Assembly: GCF_032118995.1 (NCBI RefSeq)
Contig: NC_092665.1
Location: 12,690,512 to 12,754,511 of the forward strand
Direction: 5' to 3'
From: Asterias amurensis
Lineage: Eukaryota; Echinodermata; Asteroidea; Forcipulatida; Asteriidae
DNA: 64,000 nucleotides
The notes beneath the pieces were generated by a model. That model saw only the letters and a list, made by a program, of their open reading frames with translations, searched no databases and was not told the origin of the DNA. This document shows positions 19,901-30,000 of the stretch, piece after piece (the stretch's first letter is position 1; the number at the start of each line of letters is the position of its first letter). Position numbers and translations under genes: made by a program.

Positions 19901-21885
19901 GTTTGTTATTTTATGCTTATGTTGAAATACAGCTAGTGAGAAGACTGGTCGTTAACAATTACCAATAGTGTCCAGTGTCTTTAAGAACTTGTTGCAAAGT
20001 GGTTGTTTCGTTAATTTCTTTAGTCATGTTTAAAATTTCTATACATTGTATTACTGTTCAATTATCTGGCATTTATCTTTACTGATAGTTATTTGCTTTC
20101 AACTGTGTGCTTATTGTCAATGTCGACATGAAAAATAGATGTCAATTGGATTGAATGTGGCTTTAATTTCTTGGTTTCTACTTTTAGTGTGTGGGCTTGT
20201 TTTCCACGCGTAAAATTTGCTAAAATTGTCCCGCATTGTTCTTGATGCTTCTCTTTATAACCCTTTGCTCCTCTGTTATGCTATATGAATTTACATGATT
20301 TTGTTTGTGTTTGGTTATGCCTCTGACGAAGGTCCGGTTTGCGAATCGAAAGCTTGGGTTTATATCTCCGCTACTGTGGCGATCATGTGTATCGATGTGC
20401 AAAATTATTTATATGTGTGTATATTCGTATAATTTCATTGTATATAGGCCTACTCATCTTTCACATTTAAACATCTTTCAATCTTCATTGTAAGTTTTTT
20501 ATGAATACGTTAGTTGCGAGTTAGTTTTATATCAGTGTGTCAGTAGCTTGTTGCAAACTGACAAAATGCTTTAACAAAGTGTTAATGACACTATGTTCGA
20601 ACCTTTTTTAAAAACACTGTGCTACCTCAAAAAGTTTAATACAACCTAAAGTTTAGAGATTTCCAGGTAGGTAAAATGCAGTAACGTGTTGTGCCACGTA
20701 TTTCAGGACAGTTTTTGCAACTTTTTTTTCTTGACCATGACAATATATGTAGGCCTCTGTACTTATGTCCGATTAAAGACAAATTTTAATAAGTAAAATG
20801 GATTGTGTCTAAAATGTGTACTACCCGTCCCTAGAGGATTATTAACTTGATTTTATTTATTTATTTATTTTCGATTTGTAATTATGGTTGTGAATGGCTT
20901 CCAGGCCTATACGATGTGGAGCTTGCTGAGGATGGTCTTCCATACCCAACCCTCTCTTACACAAATGGACCTGGTGGTATTTTGGAGCAGGAAAGCTACG
21001 AGACAACTGGGAAACGACGTAATCTAACAGACGTTGACACTGGTACGTCGTAAAAACAAACGGTCACGGACGCGTAACGTGGCTCACGTTGTGGTAAACG
21101 AAACCCTTTTCGAATCAACGCTTTAGCTCCAGATTCGGCTCAGGCCGGCTAGCTTGGCCCGGCGGTTGTTTTGACAATTATTGCGCGTGCCTTTGTCTAC
21201 GCGCTCAGGGCTTCAGACGAGAGGACCGCGGAGACTGAAGCCGAATCCAAAGCCGAAGCCGTGGTTTCGAAAAAAGCCATACACGTCAACGGCTTTGTAC
21301 TTCAAAAGTGGCTTAATTGTTTTAATCCACGTTTGCGTGCTCTCAGATGCCTGTGAATGACTTCAAGCCTGAGGTCTTTCTCAAACCTAAATATTTGAGT
21401 GAGAAATTACTTCAGAGTGGGTCGTTACTCACAACTTGTTTTACTGTAAGTATAGTCCCCATTGCTCGTTACCGAGCAACTTTTTATTAAAGCAATATTT
21501 TCCATAATAAAAACCAAACCGTGTTCAGTGCCTGTAACCCTTTCGTTGTTTTGTAGCTGATTTTGTTGTTTTCTGTCTTATTATTTTTCCAGACGATCTG
21601 TCCTTTGTACAACCTGCTACTTTCCCTTTAGTCGAGGAAACTCACGGAGGTGAAGATGTCACGATTTACGCACGGGGTCCCATGTCCCATCTCTTCCACG
21701 GAGTTCACGAACAGAGTTACGTACAACACGTAATACGTTACGCAGCGTGCCTTGGAAATACGGAGCACTGTGATAAATACGTAAATCCGTGTGTGACGAA
21801 TGGGGCTACCTCGCTCCGGGTACGAGGATGGGTAATAGCTTGCCTCAGCCTTATTTATATTGTTATTCCCCGTCTTCATGCTTAA
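10916..21885 (+). CDS. Alkaline phosphatase, GPI-anchored type (gene 1)
   Basis: Ten exons: 10916-10982, 15184-15410, 16688-16865, 17303-17478, 18216-18318, 18740-18838, 19015-19155, 19390-19581, 20905-21042, 21593-21885 (1614 nt, 537 residues). All join in frame at GT/AG sites. It hydrolyses phosphate monoesters at the cell surface. The start is a signal peptide ([14 protein letters not shown]..., residues 1-21). Catalytic positions by homology: D59 (VGDGMG), S109 nucleophile (VSDSAG), H171/T173 (THATP), R184 (SPDRNW), E330, D335 and H339 ([10 protein letters not shown]), D376-H377 (TADHSH), H458 (ETHGGED). The C-terminus has a hydrophobic tail (residues about 515-535) after CVTNGAT, as expected for GPI attachment. 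The residue closing the ALP signature after DSAGAA is C, where T is usual. Introns hold MITEs A, F and O. Confidence 0.95.
11002..11398 (-). mobile_element. MITE family A, reverse orientation, in intron 1 of ALP gene 1
   Basis: Nearly complete copy; both ends and the central palindrome (around 11172-11213) are visible. The ends have lost the exact TTAA, which suggests an older insertion. Confidence 0.8.
11460..12230. repeat. Degenerate repetitive stretch
   Basis: Recurring AGGGTGTATCT and CCCTTTTGCC motifs at irregular spacing (11497, 11746, 11776, 11885, 12018, 12196). No unit length is clear. It may be one old element with internal repeats. Non-coding. Confidence 0.35.
12238..12387. mobile_element. 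Short MITE family N
   Basis: About 150 bp, starting CAGGCCTTGAATTTC and ending GATATTTCAAGGCCTG. The CAG...CTG ends are compatible with an hAT-type element; no 8-bp duplication is obvious. Confidence 0.55.
12399..12762 (+). mobile_element. MITE family A, subfamily A2
   Basis: Bounded by TTAA on both sides. A2 shares most of the family A body but reads TTAAAGGCACTGTACACGTT at the left and ends ACGTGTACCTTCCCTTTAA. The central palindrome is replaced by the hairpin AGACTTATAGCTAGAAGTCT. Other A2 copies are at 14399 and 40673. Confidence 0.85.
12763..13477. other. Gene-free intron sequence
   Basis: AT-rich DNA in intron 1 of ALP gene 1. I see no gene, MITE or SINE here. Confidence 0.5.
13478..13630 (+). 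repeat. Repeat family L
   Basis: Shared with 35222-35395 (minus strand): a pyrimidine-rich stretch (CTTAATCCCTTTCCC), TTTCTATAAATGGATAT, then CTGAAGAAGGTCCGGTTTGG and ATCGAAAGCT. A diverged relative is at 20310-20365. The last part resembles the reverse strand of family Q. It may be the 3' end of a retroelement; the evidence here does not decide. Confidence 0.6.
13760..14030 (+). repeat. Family Q element with histone-type 3' end signature (copy 1)
   Basis: At 13924-13939 the plus strand reads GGCTCT-TTTC-AGAGCC, followed by ACCA (13940-13943) and, 11 nt later, AAAAGAGA (13951-13958). This matches the conserved histone pre-mRNA stem-loop and histone downstream element. It is preceded by GTATACTGTTCGAAACGT, shared with copy 3. 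Inverted flanks (ATAAGAGTAACTATA at 13786, its complement at 14007) bound the core. No histone coding sequence is nearby, so this is a dispersed repeat. Confidence 0.65.
14399..14757 (+). mobile_element. MITE family A, subfamily A2
   Basis: Left TTAA end intact and hairpin AGACTTCTAGCTAGAAGTCT present. The right end is cut short after AACGTGTACC. It lies in intron 1 of ALP gene 1. Confidence 0.8.
15446..15480 (+). mobile_element. MITE family A left-end fragment
   Basis: Only the first 35 bp of a family A copy (GGCTCTGGACACCTTTGGTA...), interrupted by the family B fragment and family F element that follow. Confidence 0.55.
15482..15880. mobile_element. Long-hairpin MITE family F, preceded by a family B end
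   Basis: 15482-15505 is the left end of family B. From 15506 a family F element begins: about 375 bp made of two long inverted arms (GGCTTGGATCGGACGAGTTG ... complement ending 15880) around a centre that reads ACTCCCATAAATGGC on both strands. Other F copies: 52126-52325 (half) and 55104-55486. Confidence 0.75.
15886..16687. other. Gene-free intron sequence
   Basis: Intron 2 of ALP gene 1. A GAGAAAGGCTCTGCTTAGG-TCGAAACGTC motif near 16333 recalls families L and Q. Otherwise nothing recognised. Confidence 0.4.
17517..17793 (+). mobile_element. MITE family A, internally deleted
   Basis: Both ends are present (TTTAAAGACACTGGACACT; CTCCACTGCCTTTAAA) but about 110 bp, including the left arm of the central palindrome, is missing. 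It begins at once after exon 4's intron donor region (exon 4 ends 17478). Confidence 0.8.
18340..18600 (+). repeat. Purine-rich degenerate minisatellite
   Basis: Repeated variations of GATGAGGTATGGTGGGGC, about 20-25 bp per unit, in intron 5 of ALP gene 1. On the minus strand it yields open frames rich in H, P and I, which are artefacts. Confidence 0.65.
19597..19983 (-). mobile_element. MITE family A, reverse orientation
   Basis: Complete copy bounded by TTAA on both sides, with the central palindrome at about 19763-19803. It sits 15 bp after the donor of exon 8 (ends 19581) of ALP gene 1. Confidence 0.85.
20310..20400 (+). repeat. Diverged family L fragment
   Basis: CTGACGAAGGTCCGGTTTG followed by CGAATCGAAAGCTTGGG, matching the core of family L; upstream pyrimidine tract lost. 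Confidence 0.45.
21100..21280. mobile_element. MITE family O in intron 9 of ALP gene 1
   Basis: About 180 bp with inverted ends ACCCTTTTCGAA and TTCGAAAAAAG, followed inward by GGCTTCGGCTTTGGATTCGG read from the right. The second copy is in intron 5 of the other alkaline phosphatase gene (29066-29243). Confidence 0.65.
21330..21535 (+). mobile_element. Degenerate MITE family A
   Basis: Recognisable pieces (GTGCTCTCAGATGC, TGAGTGAGAAATTACTTCAG, CCATTGCTCGTTACC, and a right end reading GTGTTCAGTGCCTGTAA) in family A order. Much older than the other copies by divergence. Confidence 0.5.
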
Positions 21886-21888
21886 TTA

Positions 21889-22105
21889 TTTATACTTCCA
21901 CGATACAAAGTTTCAAATTCTACTACGTAAACCATTTTATGGTTAACGTAGGATTTGAAACTGTGCATGGTGGAAGTATAAACAAGAGAGGCGTGCGGTC
22001 ACACCAGGCGAATGTCTCTTTTGAGTATTGTTGGTTCTGAAAAGAACCGGTTTGGTTCTCGTAAACATCTTTACAAGATCTTTACTGCGGACCGGGGACG
22101 GTTGG
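21889..22105 (-). repeat. Family Q element with histone-type 3' end signature (copy 2)
   Basis: On the minus strand the stem-loop is GGTTCT-TTTC-AGAACC (22048 to 22033), then AACA, then AAAAGAGA (22022 to 22015). Against copies 1 and 3 one stem pair is changed on both sides (C-G to T-A), keeping the pairing. Downstream on the same strand is an imperfect hairpin at 21889-21983 (arms TTATACTTCCAC and GTGGAAGTATAA). It follows the stop codon of ALP gene 1 and is probably inside its 3' UTR, in antisense. Confidence 0.6.
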
Positions 22106-22308
22106 TCTCCCGCATGGGATTCCTGTGTATATTTATTATCACCCATAGTCACACTTGTTTAAATCCCCCGCTATGGGATCATTTGTTTCGGTCGATACTG
22201 TATTTGCTGACCGGCAAGACTGCTGTGTGTGTTTTGTCTTAAGTCCAGTCCTCTGTTTGTGTCTGTTTTTTTGTTTTGTTTCAGTGTTTACTAATTATTC
22301 TTTGTAAA

Positions 22309-22419
22309 CATGCATATGCATTGAGACCTGCTGTTATATTTTGTTCATTGGTGGCTCGACTCGACCACGGACCTCTACGGTTCACTTGATATTATTTATA
22401 ATCTCAATGCATATGCATG
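22309..22419. repeat. Inverted repeat, 18-bp perfect arms
   Basis: CATGCATATGCATTGAGA at 22309-22326 and its exact reverse complement at 22402-22419, with a 75-bp loop. Immediately after (22426-22448) is a single unit like the minisatellite of the DDX19 intron at 45752. It lies in the probable 3' UTR of ALP gene 1. Confidence 0.7.
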
Positions 22420-22604
22420 TCATTAGGGACCATTGCCTACAAGCTTTGCTTCTTAAATGGATCCCTCCGCAGTGTCAACATTGTTATGCATCTATTTCTT
22501 CAAACCTATGTTGTTAAACAATTATTTTTCATTGTTGTAATAATTTCTTGTGACTGCTGTTTGATATTGTTTTTTTTTGTTTTTTTGTCTTTTGATACTG
22601 TGGA

Positions 22605-22610
22605 AATAAA
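22605..22610 (+). promoter_or_regulatory. Candidate poly(A) signal for ALP gene 1
   Basis: AATAAA about 720 bp after the stop codon, at the end of a T-rich stretch. Nearer canonical hexamers are absent on the plus strand between 21886 and this point as far as I can see. Confidence 0.5.
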
Positions 22611-23259
22611 ATGAACCTTGAACCTTGAAGACCATTTAAATGTGTGTTCTCGCATACACTGAGATTTTGGGACTTTCACACTTTCAGGGTCTACCCACAC
22701 CTTTTTTTTTTAACTGGGTTCCAGCAAGGTCTTTAAAGGAAACAATAGAACAAAAGCAAGTCCCACAACTATGTGTACAAAGCTGTGTAGCTGTATGTGC
22801 ACTTAGAGAACTTCGAGAACTTAACAGAGGGTCTAACCCACAGCCCTCTGAAAGAGTATGTTGTCATTTTTAACAAGGACAGAATCTTCAGATACAAAAT
22901 ATTTTATTCAGATTTTTTATTAAAAAGAATTACTTTAATAATACATTGTATTACTATTAATTCCTGTCAACCAACAAAAATAGACTAACAACAACAAAGT
23001 AGGTTCAATATGAATCGTTTACTTTAGCAATAATAGTCATGAGTGACAAAATAACCAAATATTGCCGTCGGCAAAAACAAACGACGTGAACATTGTTGTT
23101 TTTACAGTAATCTTTGTTGTTTTTACAGTAATCTTTGAGCTAGTTGCTATAAACCGTTAACTCGTCATCACATCCAGAGTCGTTTCGTGTCTGTTTTCTT
23201 TCAAAACGAGACATTTTTTATAAAAGTAGCGAACCTCTCATCACTACTTCTATGTTGTA
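22611..23259. other. Intergenic sequence between the two ALP genes
   Basis: AT-rich with a short direct duplication (TTTACAGTAATCTTTG around 23100-23140). No gene seen. Confidence 0.5.
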
Positions 23260-23472
23260 CTATAGACCATGTGACCTCTGACGTCACACGAAAACCGTAA
23301 CATGATTCGCGCGCATACCGCCGGGCAAAACCTTTGTGTTTCGGCAGCCAGCTAGAAAGTGTACGCAATCTTACTATGACTACGCAACTCAGTGCCCGGC
23401 GAAACATGACGTATATAGTGTTTTGTCAACAGAGGGCGGTTTGAATGTAAACATAGGTCACATTGTCTATAG
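23260..23472. mobile_element. MITE family K
   Basis: About 213 bp with inverted ends CTATAGACCATGTGACCT and, from the right, CTATAGACAATGTGACCT. It is GC-rich inside, unlike the AT-rich surroundings. Single copy here. Contains TGACGTCA. Confidence 0.7.
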
Positions 23473-24086
23473 AGCCATGAGTACTGATACCCCTCAAACG
23501 AGAACATTTAACTGAAAGTAAATTGGAATTAAAAAGAGTACTTATTCTTAAATTAAAGTACAAACTTTATTTCTCAATATACAAACTAAGAAACTAAAGG
23601 ATAATAGTACTTTCACTCTAAAAACGAAAACAAAACAGTACGAGACCCCACAATTTCCCACCTTCGTGTAAAACAACGTTTAGGGTCGATCACCTGAACG
23701 GGCAAATGAGGTTTTTTCTTTCTTTCTTTCCCTTTTGAACGCGCAACTATGCGGGATGCTATAGGTAGCGCGCACGTTTTTCCGTACCATTGAGCTGCCT
23801 CATTTTGTGTCGAGTGTACTGTGAGGGCACTGTTTGAAAGTGTGACGTGGTATGCAAGAGGTCTATTGCATGCGTGATTGGTGGTGAACCACTTTTTTGT
23901 AAATTGGTGCAGCTCAATGCGAAAACCATAAGTTGCCCATAAAGATGGCGTTCATTAGGAATTATATATTCGAACATTTATCTGCGTTTTAGTGGGCAAG
24001 TTTTCCCCATTATACCCCGGTTAAACAATTTAAAAAAATATTACTTGAAACCCGAGATTCCAAAGTACATTCAGACTGTTCAATAT

Positions 24087-27000
24087 TTAAATATTCCATA
24101 GATAAACAGTAACTGAAAGAATTGTCGAAAGAACCATCAATGGAATGACACCCCCGAGAGAGGGCGCACTACTCGTTTCACAATCCTCGCGACCGTCCAA
24201 GCAGGCTGCGTACCTGATGACGTGGGCGATGTAGTTCTGTTCGTGGACACCGTGAAATAAATGCGACATCGGTCCATTGGCATAAATGGGCACGTCCTCC
24301 CCGCCGTGGCTCTCCTCACTTCTCGGTACAATTGCTGGTTGAATAAACTCGGGATGGTCTGACAAATATCAAAATATAAATATGAAACATTTAAATGTTG
24401 GTTAACCTTCCGAGCGAGATTTTTAAACTAATACGGGACCGTGAAACAAACACACTTAATAAATTTATGTTTTATTTGGTAAAGGTGTCCAAGCATAATG
24501 AGACCAAAAGAAAAAAAAAAAAAAACGTTTCCTTTCAATGAACCAAAACAGTTGTTGAAAACTTGTTGACAAATGTAAAAGGTCCCTTCGTATGTACCAC
24601 TCCGCCCAAAAGTCATTAAAAAAAAACTATCCCACAACAAAAAAACGTTTCCTTTCAATGAACCAAAACAAGCAATCGATTACAGTTGTTGAAAACTTGT
24701 TGACAAATCTAAAAGGTCCCAAGCTTCGTATGTAGGTACCACCTCGCCCAAAAGTCATTTAACCGCTGCAATGTGGATGATGTATTTAGCCGGGGTATAT
24801 ACTAAGGTATCTGGTTATAGCAATATACTCGGTCCCCCGTAGAGGGTGGTTTCTTCGTCGAAACCATTTTCACATGTTTCCAAAGTAAATTTACATCAGA
24901 AAATGACGGCATACAAAACATGTAAACCGTAGGCCATACATACAGCTTGGTGTCCATCTTGGCAGTAAAGTATACTCAGTTTCGTTTTAAGGTGACGCAC
25001 TGTTGTACATACTGGGCCATTGGGTATATCTCACCTGTATCAACGTTGCTTAAATCTCGTCTGCGTCCTGATTTATTATAGCTTTCCAGTTCTAGTTCTC
25101 CTCCTGGCCCATCGGCGTAAGCGAGGGTAGTGAATGGTAGATCGTCTTCACCCTCACCATAATTATAAAGCCCTGTAAAGATGAAGACAAGTAACAACAA
25201 ATCACAATGACGCAGCCCTTGTTTGTCACCTGAAGGGTGCTTTAAAGTGCTCATCATTTTTAAAGTATGCCTTATTGATGGTGGTGCATAGATATCTACA
25301 GCCATCTTATATACCAGGAACACTAGGGCGAACCCATTGTGTGTAATTGCTTACTCACGTCACGGAACCTACGGCTTTACGTCTCATCAGAAGGACGAAG
25401 CAATGGTTAAAATGTCTTGCTCAAGGGACACGAGCGTCTAGACTAAAGTACACGCTCTGACAACAGCATAACTATCACTGGGTGCGTTCGTTTAGCTTCC
25501 CTGGGTCGACCCCGGTGTGTGGCGGTTTTTTTTTCCAGGACGAACGTGGGTAATTATCTGCACACGTTCGTCCTGGAAAAAGAAAACGCCACACACCGGG
25601 GTCGACCCAGGGAAGCTAAACGAATGCACCCTATATCTATGATAAAGCTGCAGCATGTAACGTACACACCAACATACATCTATTGGTGGTTTGTGTGCGG
25701 TCGCCTCTCAGCATAATTATGAACTCAACCTCCTTTACTGATTATTTAGCAAAGACCACCTTTGCCGTTCTCGTTCCAGCTGGACCCAATTTCCTAGAGC
25801 TACTCCCTAGCAGAAAATATTGACTAAAAGTTGTCTGCCTAACAGAAGTGAGCAGGACACCAATCACTGTACATGTGACATGGTAGACTGTCTGCTGGTA
25901 ATCTTTAGTGTGGTAATCATTGTGTTGTGCTTCGCTACATTATGTGCTTAAGCAGCTCTTTACAGCGCTGCATAACGGGAAGCAATGTTTCATGCTAACC
26001 ATAGCAGAACAGTTTGCTTATTAAGCGTAAAGTGTATTTCACAGGTAAAGGTTAGCAATACAATTTGACGGCCATCTTGCGCGCTCGCCATGGATTTGCA
26101 TTGTTGTGTCATTCATTTTCTCACAAGAGGCACCGAAAGGTTAAGCACGCTTTTTCGTGTGCTTAAGCAGTGATATGAAATGAAACTTGCACAGTTGGAA
26201 ACACAAAATCGGTCTTTAAGCAGTTCTACGAAATTGGTCCCTGGCCTTTAAAGCCATTATACACTTTCGGTAAACAGTATTGTCCAAGTCCCACACTTCG
26301 TGTATCACAACTTATATATAAAATAACAATCCTGTGGAAATTTAGGCTCAATCGGACATCGGAGTCGGGAGAAAATAACAGGAAAACCCACTCCTGTTTT
26401 CGCGCGTTTCGCCGTGTCTCGTTAACGAGAATTTATACTGTTTTACCGTTTTCTCAAAAAGTAAAGCATTTCATGGACTAATATTTCAAGAGAAGTCTTT
26501 CACCATTACCTTCTGTAAACCCTGTAAATTATTTGTAAATCTGTGTGAACTTTTTTTTTGTTTCTGTACCGAAAGGGTCCAATGGCTTTAATGGCAACAA
26601 TTCTTACCTAAAATAGAATTGCCACGCTTTGGATAACTTCCAATGGTCATTGTATGACTGTGGTCCGCGGTGACGATGATCAACGTATCCTCCTCGTTTG
26701 TTAGCTCCATCGCCTTGGCAACGGCTTCCTCCATGGCTAGAGTTTCGTGCAGAGCGATAGACGCTATACCATCATGGTGGCCATGGTCGATGCGGGCGCC
26801 TGTTAAAAGAAACAATAATGTGAGAGCTGTGTTTTGAGAGACATTCGTTACGGAGGGACCAGTTTTCTTTTGGGTATCGTGACTGCTGGGGTCATTTAAG
26901 TCAAACATATTTCACTGTAAAGTTTTAACTTGCCCCATTCTAACTAAATCACCATCCCCATGATTAACACCCCTCTTAGACGTGTGGCATAGTCCAGCTT

Positions 27001-30000
27001 AGGATATTAAGGCAAAATGACCTGACCAGTCTAATGTACGATGTACAAATCTCAATGCCCAGTCTAGTGTGGCACCTTGTGTTTACACGTGCGTTTTGGG
27101 GCAAAAGATTGCGTCTTTAAGCGCATGATGTCACAACGCGGTCAACATACAATTTTTGGGGAAATTTTTACGATAAATTGGAGATTCTGAACGACACTGG
27201 GGCAAGTTCGAGAAGCGACCGTTTGACAAGTCGATATTTCATGGTTACCTACACATGCATTACACCCTGGGTACCAGACAAAATCAACCAATGGTCGACA
27301 AGAGTCCCACGCTCAAACTTGAGGTGGATGGTAGTATTGCCTCAAGCCGTTATATGAGCAGCTTTAGTTTGATCTGTTTTTGGGTTTTTAGTGAGTAATT
27401 TATTGTGCTATCTTCTTACCTTCAACGGCCAGAAAGAACCCATCCGGGTCTTTTCGCAGTATTTGAATTGCCTTTTCGACCATCTCGGCAAGAGAGGGCT
27501 CCCCAGCTTCGTCGTCCATACGCTCTTGTTCAAATTGCATGTGAGATCTCTCAAAAAGCGCTGTAAAAATTTACATAATTTTAACATTCTTCAATGAAAC
27601 TATCAATATGTTTCAACCTTCTGACAAATATTATAGTTGTATAGTCTGGATATTATCTTTTACGACCCAAGACACTATTGGTTATTGTCGAAGACCAGTC
27701 TACTCACTTGGTGTATCTCAACATATGCATAAATAACAAGCCCGTGAAAATCATTTAACTCAATTGGTCGTCGAAGTTGCGAGATAACAATGAAAGACAA
27801 ACACCTTGTCACACGAAGTTGTGTGCTTTCAGATGCTTGATTTCGAGATTCTAAAATTCTTAATCTAAGGTCTCGAAATCAAATTTGTGGAAAACTACTT
27901 CTTTCTCGCGACACAATAAAGTATATTGCACTCTTTCAGAGCTTTCATGTGCAACGTTTCAACCGCTAGTTTTGATTGGCACACGTGAGACGGCCTTCTC
28001 TGGAAAACATTTCACTCGCTAAAACATGTATACAATTATTGTATCACCAAAACATAGCTTGGACCTGTCTGGTTTCACAAGCTGACATGTTTATCCATTT
28101 GGGGTTATCGTATCAAATAATTATTTCATATTTAATAGTGTGTTGTTCACCTGTACAATAGCTGGGTAAATTTAAAAGTTGACCCTTAAAGTTGTATTGT
28201 CAATTGTCATAACGATTTTGTATACAAAGAATGCTGGCAGAGTTTTGTCCTGAATCCTTCTAACCAAATCAGTGACCTCTGTTGGTCGACACCCCTCTAT
28301 GGCGTGTGGCATGGTCCAGCTTAGGATATCAATGTATAGTAGGCTGACCAGCGTGTACGATCCGGCGTAACCCAAATGCAAGAACCGAAATGGTTATGAT
28401 CTCAAAACGACCGGAAGTAAAACTCACCAATCAGATGGTCTGTTTCGTCGGGGTCCACATTGTTGAAGTCGTCTAGGTTCCAGACGTACTTGCTGCTCTC
28501 TAATGGTTTGTTCAGAAGCCATTCCTCTGCAGATGGACAACATAATCGCAATAATTGTGTCATTGTGTACGGTCACATCAATTACTCATTCATTATCGCT
28601 AAATATGTGACGTATTCATAGGGAGTTTTGTTTCAATTATAGATGTTATACAAAATTGTTTCGAACCAAGTCTATACTCTGAACCGTGTGTTTAGTGTTC
28701 CGTGCGCCTTGAGATTATGAAGTTATTATATCGGCCATGGTTTATTGTGTGAACAATATTTCTTTATTGTAAAAAAAATGTCATGTTCATGAATCACGAA
28801 CGTAAATAACCATTGTGTATACTTGCTGTGGACATTCTTGTATTGACTTCAGAAAAAAAGACAACACAGTACGAGGTTAACAAAGTTCATCAACAATCTG
28901 CCAACTGTTTTGTCTGTACAATCTCGACATTTATGGCGTTGTCCCTGCTCTTCCCGACCCCTTGTGACCTAGAATAGTTTTGTGTTTTTTTTACACGAGG
29001 TTTCATTATTAAGATTTCGGTGCAATGTTAATCCGTATCATGACAATTTGGACAACGATACCCTTGTTCCTATATACCCTTTTCGAAACCACGGCTTCGG
29101 CTTTGGATTCGGCTTCAGGCTCCGTTCTCTCGTCTGAAGCCCTGCGTGCGTACGCAAAGCACGCGCCAGTATCAAACCAACTGCGGGGCCAAGCTAGCCT
29201 GAGCCAAATCCAAAGCCGAAGCCGTGTTTTCGAAAAGGGCCACAGTAATGTTTGTTAGAGGAGTACGTACGTATAATGTTGCGACCGTCCTCCCGGTGGC
29301 CGTCTTTTTCGGGGTACTCAGGGTCGATAAAGTCCCGCGGAGTCAGCTCTCTCCGTCCGCCTCCCATGATAACCTGATTTATGATAAAGGACAGACACAT
29401 ATTTATTTATAAACAATACTTTACTTTAAAGCACAACCTGGAACCTAAGACGGGATCAAAGTTAAAAAAGGTCAGCCAAACACCATTGTCTGCTTAAAGT
29501 TACATGAAGATAAAAAGCTTTTTAAATATTTGTCAGGTATGATGTTCTTCCCACTAAACTCTGATTTCTGACTTGGAGAAGTCAGACCAGTGATTAAATA
29601 GCTTGAAATGTCTTCTACGGCCAATTTCATGTATGCGTGGATTGAAGGCACTGGACACTGTTGGTTGGAGAGCTGATGATAGTATAAAACATAAGAAACG
29701 GCTGACCAATCGAGCCCAAGTTTTCCCATGTTTGTTATTTGATGCATATGTCTGGACACTATAAGTGAGAATACTGGTCTTTGACAATTACCAAACGTGC
29801 CCATAAATGTTTCTACCAAGTACCAAGTATCAGGCCTGACTTGTTCACTAACCTCAAACATCTTCCCGTTTTCTACGAGCTGGGCCCCGATGTCCGTGCA
29901 CCCCAAAGCTCGCTCCTCAGACGGCACGTCCTCATCGTCCTCCCAGTAACGATCCGGACTGTGGGCGTAGAGGGCGGCTGGTGTAGCGTGAGTCACGCGT

